Origin: Betaproteobacteria bacterium
Lineage (GTDB): Bacteria; Pseudomonadota; Gammaproteobacteria; Burkholderiales; Thiobacillaceae
NCBI GenBank assembly: GCA_016219425.1
Contig: JACRNB010000012.1
Location: 62,001-126,000 of the forward strand
Length of the DNA stretch: 64,000 bases
Reading direction: 5' to 3'
Of the stretch, positions 54,106-62,837 are shown piece by piece. A program made the position numbers and the translations under genes. Each line of letters starts with the position of its first letter. Positions within the stretch are counted from its first letter, which is position 1. The notes beneath the pieces were generated by a model. The model saw only the letters and a list, made by a program, of their open reading frames with translations, was not told the DNA's origin and searched no databases.

Positions 54106-54543
54106 TCATGGCCTGCGTCTTCGTGCCGAGAGGGCGAACGCAAGAATGCCGAACAGACCCAGGATCAGGGCGACGCCGACGACGATGCGGCCATAGCGTT
54201 CATAGGCAGGCTGGTCCGACGCCGCCACGCGCGCAGCGGCATCGGTGGTTACGTTGAAGTCGAGTCCGTGTCCGTCTTCGGAGAAGACCTTGATGCGCCA
54301 GACCCCGGCCCGATCCGGCAGAAAGGCGATGCGCCCCTGGCGGTCGGTGCGCCCCGTCTGGTAGGGGTGTTCCTCGTCCTGACAGTAAACCTCGTAGCGC
54401 TCGAAGTTGAAGGGGGCGTTGTTTACATAGTGCAGCCGCACCACCACCGCCTGATTCCCGCTGACCGTGAAGTGCAGGTCGTGGGCTGCTGCAGGCAAGG
54501 TGGTGAACAGCAGGGTGGCGAGCAGACGGAGGAACAAGGTCAT
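54106..54543 (-). CDS. NikL-like accessory protein of the nickel transporter
   Basis: A 145-residue protein with a signal peptide (1-20, ending AAA), a periplasmic beta-rich part (HDLHFTVSGNQAVVVRLHYVNNAPFNFERYEVY, GRIAFLPDRAGVWRIKVFSEDGHGLD) and a C-terminal membrane helix (about 120-138, IVVGVALILGLFGILAFAL). This resembles the small extra components (NikL or NikN) of NikMQO systems. The His after the signal peptide (AAAHDLHF) may bind metal. It is the first gene of the four-gene operon on the minus strand. Confidence 0.68.
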   Translation of the reverse strand: MTLFLRLLATLLFTTLPAAAHDLHFTVSGNQAVVVRLHYVNNAPFNFERYEVYCQDEEHPYQTGRTDRQGRIAFLPDRAGVWRIKVFSEDGHGLDFNVTTDAAARVAASDQPAYERYGRIVVGVALILGLFGILAFALSARRRRP

Positions 54544-54597
54544 GGCGCTGGTGGGTGGGGGGAGCCGCCCGCATGGTAATGGGAGATAGGAAGAAAA

Positions 54598-54620
54598 AGT
54601 AATTCGTAATACTTATGAGG
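54598..54620. promoter_or_regulatory. Candidate operator in the divergent nikL/hydrolase region
   Basis: AAGTAATTCGTAATACTTATG: imperfect palindrome with AAGTA/TACTT ends, in an AT-rich patch between two divergent genes. It could be a NikR site, since nikR lies 2 kb away, but it does not match the E. coli GTATGA-N16-TCATAC operator. Confidence 0.3.
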
Positions 54621-54708
54621 CGAGCCTGACCGGCTGCTAGTACGCCTGTCCAATTGGCCGGGGACCGTAGCGTCGGGAGAATCCGCGCACCTCAACCCGG
54701 AGATCGCC

Positions 54709-55632
54709 ATGAAGCGTTTGTTGCTGCTTATTTTTTCCCTGCTGTGCGGCGCGTCCGTTTGGGCGGGAGAGATCCCTGCCGTCAAGGCGGTCAAGGTGAA
54801 TGCCCGCATCCATGCCCTGCTGGGGCCGATGGAGCTGCCGAATGCAAAGAACCAGGGCTACATGGTCAACAGCACCCTGATTCTGGGCGACACCGGCGCC
54901 ATCCTGATCGACACGGGTTTCACCGACGAGATCGGCGCCCATCTGGCCAAGGCGGCGGCCCGGATCACCGGCAAGCCGGTGAAGGTCATCATCAACACCC
55001 ACCATCACGGCGACCACTCCTTTGGCAACGCCGCCTTTCCGGGGGCGAAGGTCATCAGCTCCGAGATGTGCCGCAAGCTGCTGCTGGAGGGCGAGGCGGA
55101 CTGGCTCGCGCTTGTTCAGGGGGTGACGGGGCGCAAATTCCCCAACACCCGCGCCGTGCCCGCCACCGAGGTCTATCCCGCCAAGACGCGCACGGAGGTG
55201 ACCATCGACGGCGTGAAGTTGGCCTTCATCGTGCCGGAGTGGGCGCATACCGCGGGCGACATGATGGTCTGGCTGCCCGACGACAAGGTGCTGGTGGGCG
55301 GCGACATCCTGGTGAATCAGGTCACGCCCAATTTCCGTGACGCCAATGTGAAGAAGTGGATCGAGACCCTGGCCGAGGTGAAGGCCATGCCGGCAAAGAC
55401 CATCATCCCCGGCCACGGCCCGCTGATGAGCGCCGCGGACGCGGCCAGGCTGCATGAACGCATGGCGCGGCTGTATGCCGGCATCGAGGCGGGCTACAAG
55501 GCCGGTCTGAGCGACAGCGACATCCGCAAGAAGCTGGATCTGAGCGAGTGGAAGCCGCTGCACCATTTCGAGGAACAGATGGGCGGCAACATCAACAAGG
55601 CCTACCTGGAGATCGAAGCGGCGGCGTTCTGA
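54709..55632 (+). CDS. Exported metallo-beta-lactamase-fold hydrolase
   Basis: A 307-residue protein with a signal peptide (1-19, cleaved near WAG). The zinc motif THHHGDHSFGN (HxHxDH), a later His in PEWAHTAGDMMVW, an Asp in VGGDILV and His in IIPGHGP complete a two-metal site. The family includes beta-lactamases and many uncharacterised hydrolases, some linked to quinoprotein systems. The substrate is unknown. GGAG lies before the ATG. It is divergent from the nickel transporter and reads into a tandem repeat array. Confidence 0.88.
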   Translation: MKRLLLLIFSLLCGASVWAGEIPAVKAVKVNARIHALLGPMELPNAKNQGYMVNSTLILGDTGAILIDTGFTDEIGAHLAKAAARITGKPVKVIINTHHHGDHSFGNAAFPGAKVISSEMCRKLLLEGEADWLALVQGVTGRKFPNTRAVPATEVYPAKTRTEVTIDGVKLAFIVPEWAHTAGDMMVWLPDDKVLVGGDILVNQVTPNFRDANVKKWIETLAEVKAMPAKTIIPGHGPLMSAADAARLHERMARLYAGIEAGYKAGLSDSDIRKKLDLSEWKPLHHFEEQMGGNINKAYLEIEAAAF

Positions 55633-55633
55633 C

Positions 55634-56572
55634 GGCGCACCAGGGCGGTGTGGGGATCGCCCGGCGAAGGTACGCAGCGGTCTTGGCGTAGCCAGCCTCC
55701 TCCGGCGACCCCCTGTAGGAGCCCGGCTATGCCGGGCGATGCGCCGTTGTACCAGGGCGGTGCGGGGATCGCCCGGCGAAGCCGGGCTCCTACGAGGTAC
55801 GCAGCGGTTTTGGCGTAGCCAGCCTCCTCCGGCGACCCCCTGTAGGAGCCCGGCTATGCCGGGCGATGCGCCGTTGCGCCAAGGCGGTGCGGGGATCGTC
55901 CGGCGAAGCCGGGCTCCTACGAGGTACGCAGCGGTTTTGGCGTAGCCAGCCTCCTCCGGCGATCCCCTGTAGGAGCCCGGCTGTGCAGGGCGATACGCCG
56001 TTGCGCCAGGGCGGCGCGGGGATCGCCCGGCGAAGCCGGGCTCCTACGAGGTATGCGGTGGTCTTGGCGTAGCCAGCCTCCTCCGGCGACCCCCTGTAGG
56101 AGCCCGGCTATGCCGGGCGATGCGCCGTTGCGCCAGGGTGGTGCGGGGATCGCCCGGCGAAGCCGGGCTCCTACGAGGTATGCGGTGGTTTTGGCGTGGT
56201 CGGCTTCCTCTGGCGAGCCCCTGTAGGAGCCCGGCTATGCCGGGCGATGCGCCGTTGCGCCAGGGTGGCGCGGGGATCGCCCGGCGAAGGTATGCGGTGG
56301 TTTTGGCGTAACCGGCCTCCTCCCGCGACCCCCTGTAGGAGCCCGGCTGTGCCGGGCGATGAGCCGTTGCGCCAGGGCGGCGCGGGGATCGCCCGGCGAA
56401 GGTATGCGGTGGTCTTGGCGTAGCCAGCCTCCTCCGGCGACCCCTTGTAGGAGCCCGGCTGTGCCGGGCGATGAGCCGTTACGCCAGGGCGGCGCGGGGA
56501 TCGCCCGGCGAAGCCGGGCTCCTACGAGGTCTGCGGTGGTTTTGACGTAACCGGCCTCCTCCTACGAGGTGT
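55634..56572. repeat. Tandem array of REP doublets, 127- and 112-bp units
   Basis: Seven units starting TGTAGGAGCCCGGCT begin at 55714, 55841, 55968, 56095, 56222, 56334 and 56446, preceded by a partial unit from 55634. The first five steps are 127, 127, 127, 127 and then two of 112 bp; the shorter units lack 15 bases (CCGGGCTCCTACGAG). Within each unit, TAGGAGCCCGGC and GCCGGGCTCCTA are inverted, with inner CCGGGCGAT/ATCGCCCGG arms, so each RNA copy would fold into a long branched hairpin. It separates two convergent genes. The plus-strand ORFs of 62-75 residues listed here are translations of the repeat and not genes. Confidence 0.95.
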
Positions 56573-56582
56573 GCATCTGGCC

Positions 56583-57047
56583 TCAACTCCTGGGCCGGCT
56601 GTGCAGGTGGCCGCTGATGAGGCGGTGCGGGTGGCTGGCCTGATCCATCGCCACCGGCACCAGATTCAATTGCCCGTGGCGCACTCCCCGTTCCGCTGAG
56701 AGGCTTTCCGCAAAGGCTCGCACCGCGCCGGTGGGGCCGCGCAGGAACAGCGATTCCAGGCAATGGTCGTGGTCCAGGTGCACATGCATGCTGGACACCA
56801 CCAGGTCATGCGCGTGGTGCTGCATGTCCGTCAGCCGCTCCGCCAGGCGGCGTTCGTGGTGGTCGTAGACGTAGGACAGGCTGGCAACGCAGTGGGGCGC
56901 CTGCTCGGTTTGCAGGCGGTGTTTCTCCAGTTCGGCGCGGATCATGTCCCGTACCGCCTCGGAACGGTTGCCGTACCCCCGTGTGCGGATCAGGTCGTCG
57001 AATTCCTGGGCCAGGGTTTCATCCAGCGAGATGGTGATGCGTTCCAT
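56583..57047 (-). CDS. nikR: Nickel-responsive regulator NikR
   Basis: A 154-residue NikR. The N-terminal ribbon-helix-helix DNA-binding domain is MERITISLDETLAQEFDDLI and GYGNRSEAVRDMIRAEL. The C-terminal ACT-like domain has the nickel site in QHHAHDLVVSSMHVHLDHDHCLE, with the conserved His residues and Cys. It represses nickel uptake when nickel is abundant. The gene is about 2 kb from the cbiMQO operon. The start ATG has GGAG before it. Confidence 0.93.
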   Translation of the reverse strand: MERITISLDETLAQEFDDLIRTRGYGNRSEAVRDMIRAELEKHRLQTEQAPHCVASLSYVYDHHERRLAERLTDMQHHAHDLVVSSMHVHLDHDHCLESLFLRGPTGAVRAFAESLSAERGVRHGQLNLVPVAMDQASHPHRLISGHLHSRPRS

Positions 57048-57096
57048 GGGGGGGCTCCGGCAGGTCGGAAAAGGAAGGATGGCGGCGTCGTCCGCG

Positions 57097-59061
57097 CTAT
57101 GAGGGGCGGAAGCGTTTCACCGCCTGATGCAGGTCTTTCGCCGCGCCCTGGCCGCCATAGCGCAGGGCCAGGTAGAGGGCGGTGATGTGATCCACGGCCA
57201 GCGCCAGGTCCGGGCGCTGGTCGGCCACGCGGCGGGCGTAGGCCTCCGGCGTCTCCGCCGCGCTCCGCGCCAGCCCCCGCCGGGCCAGTCGGGCGCAGAA
57301 GCGGGCATAGGCGCGGCTGGCCGGGTCCGACTGACCTCCCGCGCCGCGCGGCCACAGCCGCCAGAGCGCCGCCAGCGCCAACAGCCCGGCCCCGGCGCCC
57401 AGGCCCCAGAAGATGCCGCCGCCGTGCGTCAGCCAGGGCGCCAGTCGGGCCAGAAACTGGCGCTGGCGCTCCTGGTTGTAGCCCAGCACCCACTGGTTCC
57501 AGTGGTTGTTCACCAGATCCCAGCCCAGCGCCAGGGGACGCATCCACGCCCCGTCCAGGATCACGCCGCCCCCCACCCGTTCTCCCGCCGGCAGGGCCGC
57601 CTGAATACCCCGCTCCACCCGGAACGGGGCCACGGCGGCGGTGGGGTCCGTCCGCACCCAGCCCCGGCCCGCCAGCCACACCTCCGCCCAGGCGTGGGCG
57701 TCGCGCCCGCGGATGATCCAGTAGCGGCCCAGGGGATTCAGTTCGCCCCCCTGATAGCCGGTGACCACCCGCGCCGGCGTCCCGGCGGCGCGCATCAGGA
57801 AAACGAAGGCCCCGGCGTAGTGCTCGCAGAACCCGCGCCGGGTGGCGAACAGAAATTCGTCCACCGCGTCCGCCCCCAGGGTCGGCGGCGTCAGGGTGTA
57901 GGCGTAGCCCTGGGTGCGGATCATGGTCAGGGCGGCCTCGACGATGGCGGCATCGTTGCCCAGGCGCTGCCGCCAGTCCCGGGCCAGGGCGCGGGCGCGC
58001 GGGTTGCCGCCGTCCGGCAGGGCCAGGGCGCGGGCGCGGCGACCGGGGGTCAGTTCCGGGTCCAGGGAAAAATCCAGCCAGGCGTCTGCTTCGTAGCGCA
58101 GGCGGTGCGCCGCCGGTTCGCGCATCTGCCAGTGCAGGTCCGGACCCAGGCGGCTCTGGATGGGGGGCGTCACCTCGGGCGGATGCTCGGGCATTCCCAG
58201 CAGCACGGGGCGCTGATGAGGCTCCAGGGTCACGCTGTAGTGCGTCGGCGCGCCCCGCACCGACGCCACCGGCGGTACGGCGGGCAGGGGATGGTCGATG
58301 CGCCAGGCGAAGCCGTCGAAGTCCCACAACACCGGGCCGCGCCAGTACAGGGCGCTGCTGTCCGGCTGCGCGCCCGCGAACTCGGCGCGGAAGACCAGTT
58401 CGTCGGACTGGATCAGGCGGCTGATGCGCCCGGGGGCCATGATGTCGGATAGCCCGGTGCGGGCGGCGTTCGGGTGCGGCAGGCTCCACAGCGGCCCGGA
58501 GATGCGGGGAAACAGGAGGAACAGCAGCAACGCCACGGGCAGGCCCAGGAGCATCAGTTTTGCCGCCAGCGCCCCATGTTCGCGCCAGGGGGCCGTCGGG
58601 TTTTGCACCGCTGCCATGCCCGCCACCAGGCTCAAGGCCGCCAGGGTCATCCAGGCGGCGGTGGGCAGGCCCTGGGCGTCGAGAAAACGGGCCGTGAGCA
58701 GAAAGCAGCCCACGAACAGCAGGGCCAGGCGGTCGCGCGGGCCTTCCAGTTCCAGCAGCTTCACGCCGGACAGGAACACCAGCAGGGCGATGCCGCCGGA
58801 GGGGCCGATCACCGTGCCGTACTGGAGCAGCACGCCGGCCACGCCCGCCAGGGCCAGGAGCAGTTTCAGCGTCCGGCTCTCAAGCAGACGAAGGGCCGCC
58901 CCTAGTTTTCCGGCCCTCTGCGGGGGGAGGCCTGGACGCCGCCAGCGCGCCCGGGCGTAGGCCCCCGCCGCGCAGGCCAGCCAGGATAGGGTGAGCCACA
59001 CGGGCAGGCGCTCGACGTGGGGCGCCAGCGCCAGCAGGAGGGGGAGCATCACCTCAAGCAC
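57097..59061 (-). CDS. tgpA: TgpA-like membrane transglutaminase (DUF3488)
   Basis: A 654-residue inner-membrane protein. The N-terminal half (1-190) has six hydrophobic segments with the DUF3488 pattern (GIALLVFLSGVKLLELEGPRDRLALLFVGCFLL). A periplasmic transglutaminase domain (about 330-470) has the catalytic triad: Cys in RRGFCEHYAGAF, His in RDAHAWAEVW and Asp in TDPTAAV. A membrane helix near 555-575 and a C-terminal DUF4129-like tail (TPEAYARRVADQRPDL) follow. TgpA is essential in Pseudomonas aeruginosa; the substrate is unknown. It overlaps the DUF58 gene by eight bases and is the last gene of the moxR operon. Confidence 0.88.
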   Translation of the reverse strand: MLEVMLPLLLALAPHVERLPVWLTLSWLACAAGAYARARWRRPGLPPQRAGKLGAALRLLESRTLKLLLALAGVAGVLLQYGTVIGPSGGIALLVFLSGVKLLELEGPRDRLALLFVGCFLLTARFLDAQGLPTAAWMTLAALSLVAGMAAVQNPTAPWREHGALAAKLMLLGLPVALLLFLLFPRISGPLWSLPHPNAARTGLSDIMAPGRISRLIQSDELVFRAEFAGAQPDSSALYWRGPVLWDFDGFAWRIDHPLPAVPPVASVRGAPTHYSVTLEPHQRPVLLGMPEHPPEVTPPIQSRLGPDLHWQMREPAAHRLRYEADAWLDFSLDPELTPGRRARALALPDGGNPRARALARDWRQRLGNDAAIVEAALTMIRTQGYAYTLTPPTLGADAVDEFLFATRRGFCEHYAGAFVFLMRAAGTPARVVTGYQGGELNPLGRYWIIRGRDAHAWAEVWLAGRGWVRTDPTAAVAPFRVERGIQAALPAGERVGGGVILDGAWMRPLALGWDLVNNHWNQWVLGYNQERQRQFLARLAPWLTHGGGIFWGLGAGAGLLALAALWRLWPRGAGGQSDPASRAYARFCARLARRGLARSAAETPEAYARRVADQRPDLALAVDHITALYLALRYGGQGAAKDLHQAVKRFRPS

Positions 59062-59992
59062 GGGCCAGGGCCTCCAGACAGTGGCGCAGATGGGCCTCGC
59101 CGGACTGCGGCGGCAGCCGCCGGTCGGGCAGGATCAGGCCATAGGCCAGGCCGGCGGCGTGGGCGTCCAGCACCCAGCGGGTCAGGCGCGACAGGCGCGC
59201 CTCCGCATCCCGCCCCGGCGTCTGTTGCCAGTCCAGCCAGAGGCGCTGCGCCGTCCCCGCCCCGCCAAATTCCTTGGTGAGCAGGTCCGTCCCGCCGCGG
59301 GCCATGGCCTTCCAGGCGATGCGGCGAGGCGGGTCGCCGGGCTGGTAGGGGCGCAGGCCGTGAAATTCCGCTCCCTCCTGGCGGGGGCGGGCGGCATGGT
59401 CTCCGTCGCCGCCATCATGGGTCGGCAGCGGGGCGGCATCCTGCGCCGGGGCCGGGTAGACCAGCACCCCCCAGTCCAGCTCCAGCACCGTCCAGCAGCG
59501 GAACAGGCCCAGGGGCCAGACCGACTCGATGGCAAAGCGCCCCGGCGCGCTCCAGCCGCGCCGGGGCTGGGGTACGGGCAGTTCCAGACGCCCCGAGGGC
59601 GTGACGTCCACCAGGGGGCCGGCGTTGCCATACTGGCGCAGGTGCAGGCGATGGCGCCTTTGCGGCGCTTCGGCGCGCAGGGTGAAACAGGCAGTCTCGC
59701 CTGCATACACCGGTGGTGTCGTCTCGGCGCGCAGAGTCAGGCCCAGCAGGTTGCGGTGGGTGAGCAACAGCGCTGCCACCGCCACTCCGACAAACCAGAA
59801 GGTGAACAGGTAGGCGAGGCTGAGGCCGTAGTTCATGGCCCCGATGAGGAGCCCGAGAAGGAGCGCGCCGAACACGAGCCCGGCGCGGGTGGGGAGGATG
59901 TAGAGACGGCGCGCGGTCAGAACGACCGGGCTGGATTCGACGCGGGACGCGCGCCAGGGAAGAAAGGGCGCGGGCGACCTGACTACTGGCAC
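59054..59992 (-). CDS. DUF58 domain membrane protein
   Basis: A protein of about 312 residues. Two hydrophobic segments near the N terminus (AGLVFGALLLGLLIGAMNYGLSLAYLFTFWFVGVAVAALLL) precede a beta-rich part, then the DUF58 motif EFHGLRPYQPGDPPRRIAWKAMARGG and a VWA-like end. MoxR ATPases, DUF58 and transglutaminase genes commonly form an operon. The ORF on the track starts at an ATG inside the preceding gene; I chose the GTG at 59992, which overlaps that gene's stop by ten bases. The start is uncertain. Confidence 0.82.
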   Translation of the reverse strand: MPVVRSPAPFLPWRASRVESSPVVLTARRLYILPTRAGLVFGALLLGLLIGAMNYGLSLAYLFTFWFVGVAVAALLLTHRNLLGLTLRAETTPPVYAGETACFTLRAEAPQRRHRLHLRQYGNAGPLVDVTPSGRLELPVPQPRRGWSAPGRFAIESVWPLGLFRCWTVLELDWGVLVYPAPAQDAAPLPTHDGGDGDHAARPRQEGAEFHGLRPYQPGDPPRRIAWKAMARGGTDLLTKEFGGAGTAQRLWLDWQQTPGRDAEARLSRLTRWVLDAHAAGLAYGLILPDRRLPPQSGEAHLRHCLEALARA

Positions 59993-60762
59993 ACCTGCTG
60001 CATGTTGAAGGGGAGCAGGTTGGTGCTGTTGACCAGACCCATGGCGCCATCCACCAGATAGTGCAGGGCCTTGGTGGGGATGGGGGTAATGCCGATCAAC
60101 TCGGTCGGACATTTGAAGGTGAGCACATACAGGGGCTTTTCGCCGGTGGGCAGCACCTTCTTGATGGTCGGCAGGATGGACTGGTCGGAAGGGGGCATGT
60201 CCGGCAGCAGGCTGCGCAGACCGCTGAACACGCTTCCTGTCGAGGCTTGCGCCGGCGTTGCGGCGGGAGCGGCGGCGGCAATGGCGGGAACGGGGAGGGC
60301 GGCGGCAACGGCTGGCGCGGCGACAACCACGGGGGCGGGGAGGGCCGCAACCGCGACGACGGGGGCGGCAGCGGCGACATGCGCCAGATACGGGTTGGGG
60401 GGGGCGGAGTACCCCGTCTGCGCGAAGGGCGGGACGAAGACGAACGGCGGCAGCGGGGTCGGGGCCGGTTTGGCGAGGGCCGCCGCCGGGGCGGGGGCGG
60501 GGGTCATCGGGGCGGAAATTGCCTGGACGGGCGTCGCTGGGGCGGCCTGGGGCGTCGGCAGGTACGGATTCGCCGCCGCCTTGGCGGTTTTTTTCTGCGC
60601 CGCCTTTTTGTGCTTGGCCGGTTTGACGTGCTTCGAAGTCTTTTTTGCAACCGGTTTGGCGGCGGTTGCGCTCCAGGCGGCGTCCGCCAGCATCAGGGGC
60701 AGGGCGGTGACGAGCAGGAGTCCGAGGAGGCGGGTGAAGCGGGTCAAGGTGATGTCCTTCAT
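59983..60762 (-). CDS. Exported Ala/Pro/Lys-rich protein, function unknown
   Basis: A 259-residue protein with a signal peptide (1-31, LLGLLLVTALPLMLADAAWS). A Lys-rich stretch follows (about 32-62; KKTSKHVKPAKHKKAAQKKT), then a long Ala/Pro/Val-rich region (about 65-185), like a wall-spanning or DNA-like polycationic linker. The C-terminal 75 residues (SGLRSLLPDMPPSDQSILPTIKKVLPTGEKPLYVLTFKCPTELIGITPIPTKALHYLVDGAMG) look folded and contain two Cys. No family recognised. It lies inside the moxR-DUF58-tgpA operon, which is unusual. The ATG at 60762 is the first one that gives the signal peptide. Confidence 0.7.
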   Translation of the reverse strand: MKDITLTRFTRLLGLLLVTALPLMLADAAWSATAAKPVAKKTSKHVKPAKHKKAAQKKTAKAAANPYLPTPQAAPATPVQAISAPMTPAPAPAAALAKPAPTPLPPFVFVPPFAQTGYSAPPNPYLAHVAAAAPVVAVAALPAPVVVAAPAVAAALPVPAIAAAAPAATPAQASTGSVFSGLRSLLPDMPPSDQSILPTIKKVLPTGEKPLYVLTFKCPTELIGITPIPTKALHYLVDGAMGLVNSTNLLPFNMQQVCQ

Positions 60763-60805
60763 TGGGTGGGCGGCGGCCCGGAGTGGGCGGTCAGAATCAG
60801 GGGAT

Positions 60806-61696
60806 TCAGACCCCGTGTTGTTTGAACCAGGCCTGCATGCGTTTCCACCCGTCTTCCGCTTCGTCCTTGCGGTAACTGGGCCGGTAATCGGCATGGAAGG
60901 CATGTGGAGCCTGGTCGTAGACATGAATGGAAGAGGACCGGCTGGGCGGGTTGGCGGATCGCGCCAGGGTTTCCTGCATCTGCTCCACGCCGGCGAGGGG
61001 AATGCCCTGGTCCAGACCGCCGTAGAGACCCAGGACCGGGGCCTTGAGTTCCCCTGCCAGGTCCAGGGGATGCCTGGGGGTCATCTCTCCGGTCTGCCCG
61101 AGCAGACGGCCATACCAGGCCACGCCGGCCTTCACGCCGGGATTGTGGGCGGCATACAACCAGGTGATGCGTCCGCCCCAGCAGAAGCCGGTGACGCCCA
61201 GGCGCGCGGCGTCGCCGCCGTGACCCTTGGCCCAGGCCGTGCAGGCGTCCAGGTCGGCCATGACCTGGGCGTCCGGAACCTTTGCGACGATCTTGGCGAG
61301 GATGTCCGGAATGGCGGTGTACTGGCGCGGGTCGCCCTGGCGGGCATACAACTCGGGGGCGATGGCCTGATAGCCGAGTCTGGCGAGACGGCGGCAGATG
61401 TCCTTGATGTGTTCATGCACCCCGAAGATCTCCTGCACCACGAGAAGAACGGGGAAGGGGCCGCCGGTAGCGGGTTGGGCGCGGTAGGCGGGCATCGCGC
61501 CATCCTGGGTCGGTACGCTGATCTCGCCGGCCAGCAGCCCGTCGGCGGGGGTGCTGATGGCGGTCTGGGCCGCCACCGGCTGCACCGCCAGGGCGAATCC
61601 AGCGCCCAGGGCGGTCACCAGAAAACCGCGCCGGTCATAGGAGGTCTGGGGTTGCAGGCTGTGGAACTGGCTGGCGAGGTCGGCGGGGGTGTTCAT
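60806..61696 (-). CDS. Dienelactone hydrolase family protein, exported
   Basis: A 296-residue alpha/beta hydrolase. The N terminus has a twin-Arg signal-like pattern (YDRRGFLVTALGAGFALAV). The catalytic Cys is in GVTGFCWGGR, Asp in LYGGLDQGIPL and His in APHAFHAD, as in carboxymethylenebutenolidases. Family members cleave dienelactones; the true substrate here is unknown. The start could be ATG 61696 or 61732; neither has a strong ribosome binding site, and the twin-Arg pattern is kept with both. The gene sits between moxR (86 bases) and the Ala/Pro-rich gene (43 bases). Confidence 0.85.
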   Translation of the reverse strand: MNTPADLASQFHSLQPQTSYDRRGFLVTALGAGFALAVQPVAAQTAISTPADGLLAGEISVPTQDGAMPAYRAQPATGGPFPVLLVVQEIFGVHEHIKDICRRLARLGYQAIAPELYARQGDPRQYTAIPDILAKIVAKVPDAQVMADLDACTAWAKGHGGDAARLGVTGFCWGGRITWLYAAHNPGVKAGVAWYGRLLGQTGEMTPRHPLDLAGELKAPVLGLYGGLDQGIPLAGVEQMQETLARSANPPSRSSSIHVYDQAPHAFHADYRPSYRKDEAEDGWKRMQAWFKQHGV

Positions 61697-61782
61697 GAGC
61701 GCTCGCGGCAGGGTTGGGGGGTGGCGAATCATGCGACGGTTGCGCGTGGACAGGCAATTGAAATAGTCAACAACTGCCCTGT

Positions 61783-62691
61783 TCAGGGGATGGGTGTTTC
61801 CAACAGCGTACGCGCGGCCCAATCCTCGCCACCGGAATGGCCTGTCGCCGGGAACAGGCGGTGGGGGGCCAGGGCGGGAAGGACGGCCTGCACGTCTTCC
61901 GGCTGCACATAGGCGTGGCCGGCCAGCCAGGCCCAGGCGCGGGCGGCGCGCAGCAGGCCCAGGCCGGCGCGAGGGGAGAGGCCGGCGGCGAAACGAGTGT
62001 CCTGGCGGCTGGCGGCGAGCAGGGCCTGGATGTAATCCAGCAGGGCGTCGGCCACATGCACTTGCTGGGCGGCGCGCTGGTGTTCCATGAAGGTCTCGGG
62101 CGTGAGCACGGCGGGCAGTCGCGCCAGGAGGTCGCGGCGGTCTTCGCCCTGAAGCAGCGCCCGTTCGGCGGCGGGGTCCGGGTAGCCGAGGCGGATGCGG
62201 AACAGGAAGCGATCCAGTTGGGATTCCGGCAGGGGGAATGCGCCGATCTGGTCGCCGGGGTTTTGCGTGGCGATGACGAAGAAGGGGACAGGCAGGGGGC
62301 GGGTTTCGCCTTCAATGCTGACCTGGCCTTCTTCCATGGCTTCCAGCAGCGCGCTCTGGGCCTTGGGGCTGGCGCGGTTGATCTCGTCCGCCAGGATCAC
62401 CTGGGCAAAGATGGGGCCGGGGTGGAAGCGGAAACCGGCGCTGTCCCGGTCATAGATGGCGGCCCCCAGGATGTCGGCGGGGAGCAGGCCGCTGGTGAAC
62501 TGGATGCGGTGGAAGTCCAGCCCCAGGGTGCGCGCCAGGGCGTGGGCCAGGGTGGTCTTGCCCACGCCGGGGGCGTCTTCGATCAGCAGGTGGCCGCGCG
62601 CCAGCAGGCAGGCGACGGCGAGACGGGTCTGGTGCGGTTTGCCCAGGACGATGGCGTCGAGCTGGGCGAGGACGTTGGCAAGGGGCGGCAT
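61783..62691 (-). CDS. moxR: MoxR-family AAA ATPase
   Basis: A 302-residue AAA+ ATPase. Walker A is EDAPGVGKTTLA, Walker B VILADEINRASPKAQSALLEAMEEGQV and sensor 1 FFVIATQNPGDQ. The C-terminal lid has AGLSPRAGLGLLRAARAWA. MoxR proteins act as chaperone-like factors with VWA and DUF58 proteins. It heads a likely five-gene operon: moxR, dienelactone hydrolase, Ala/Pro-rich protein, DUF58 and tgpA. Confidence 0.93.
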   Translation of the reverse strand: MPPLANVLAQLDAIVLGKPHQTRLAVACLLARGHLLIEDAPGVGKTTLAHALARTLGLDFHRIQFTSGLLPADILGAAIYDRDSAGFRFHPGPIFAQVILADEINRASPKAQSALLEAMEEGQVSIEGETRPLPVPFFVIATQNPGDQIGAFPLPESQLDRFLFRIRLGYPDPAAERALLQGEDRRDLLARLPAVLTPETFMEHQRAAQQVHVADALLDYIQALLAASRQDTRFAAGLSPRAGLGLLRAARAWAWLAGHAYVQPEDVQAVLPALAPHRLFPATGHSGGEDWAARTLLETPIP

Positions 62692-62696
62692 TTAAG

Positions 62697-62817
62697 CCCC
62701 TCCCCCTTGAGGGGGGAGGGGTTGGGGAGAGGGTGGGGGCGGCAAAGCCGCCCAATCAGAATTACGCAAAGGCCCGCCCTCTCCCCGGCCCTCCCTCCTC
62801 AAGGGGGAGGGGGAAAA
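62697..62817. repeat. REP doublet between lysS and moxR
   Basis: CCCCTCCCCCTTGAGGGGGGAGGGG palindrome, a spacer with GGCGGC/GCCGCC inverted arms, then CCCTCTCC and CCCTCCTCAAGGGGGAGGG. Same family as the copies in lpdA, aceF and at 26132-26298. Confidence 0.85.
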
Positions 62818-62837
62818 GCGGCGGATCGCCATGCCTC

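Noticed and set aside
55739-56550. Five similar plus-strand ORFs of 62-75 residues
   Set aside because: They are translations of the tandem repeat units, with start and stop set by the repeat.
55634-56572. Possible CRISPR array
   Set aside because: Units are 112-127 bp, repeat over their full length and have no unique spacers; no cas genes are nearby.
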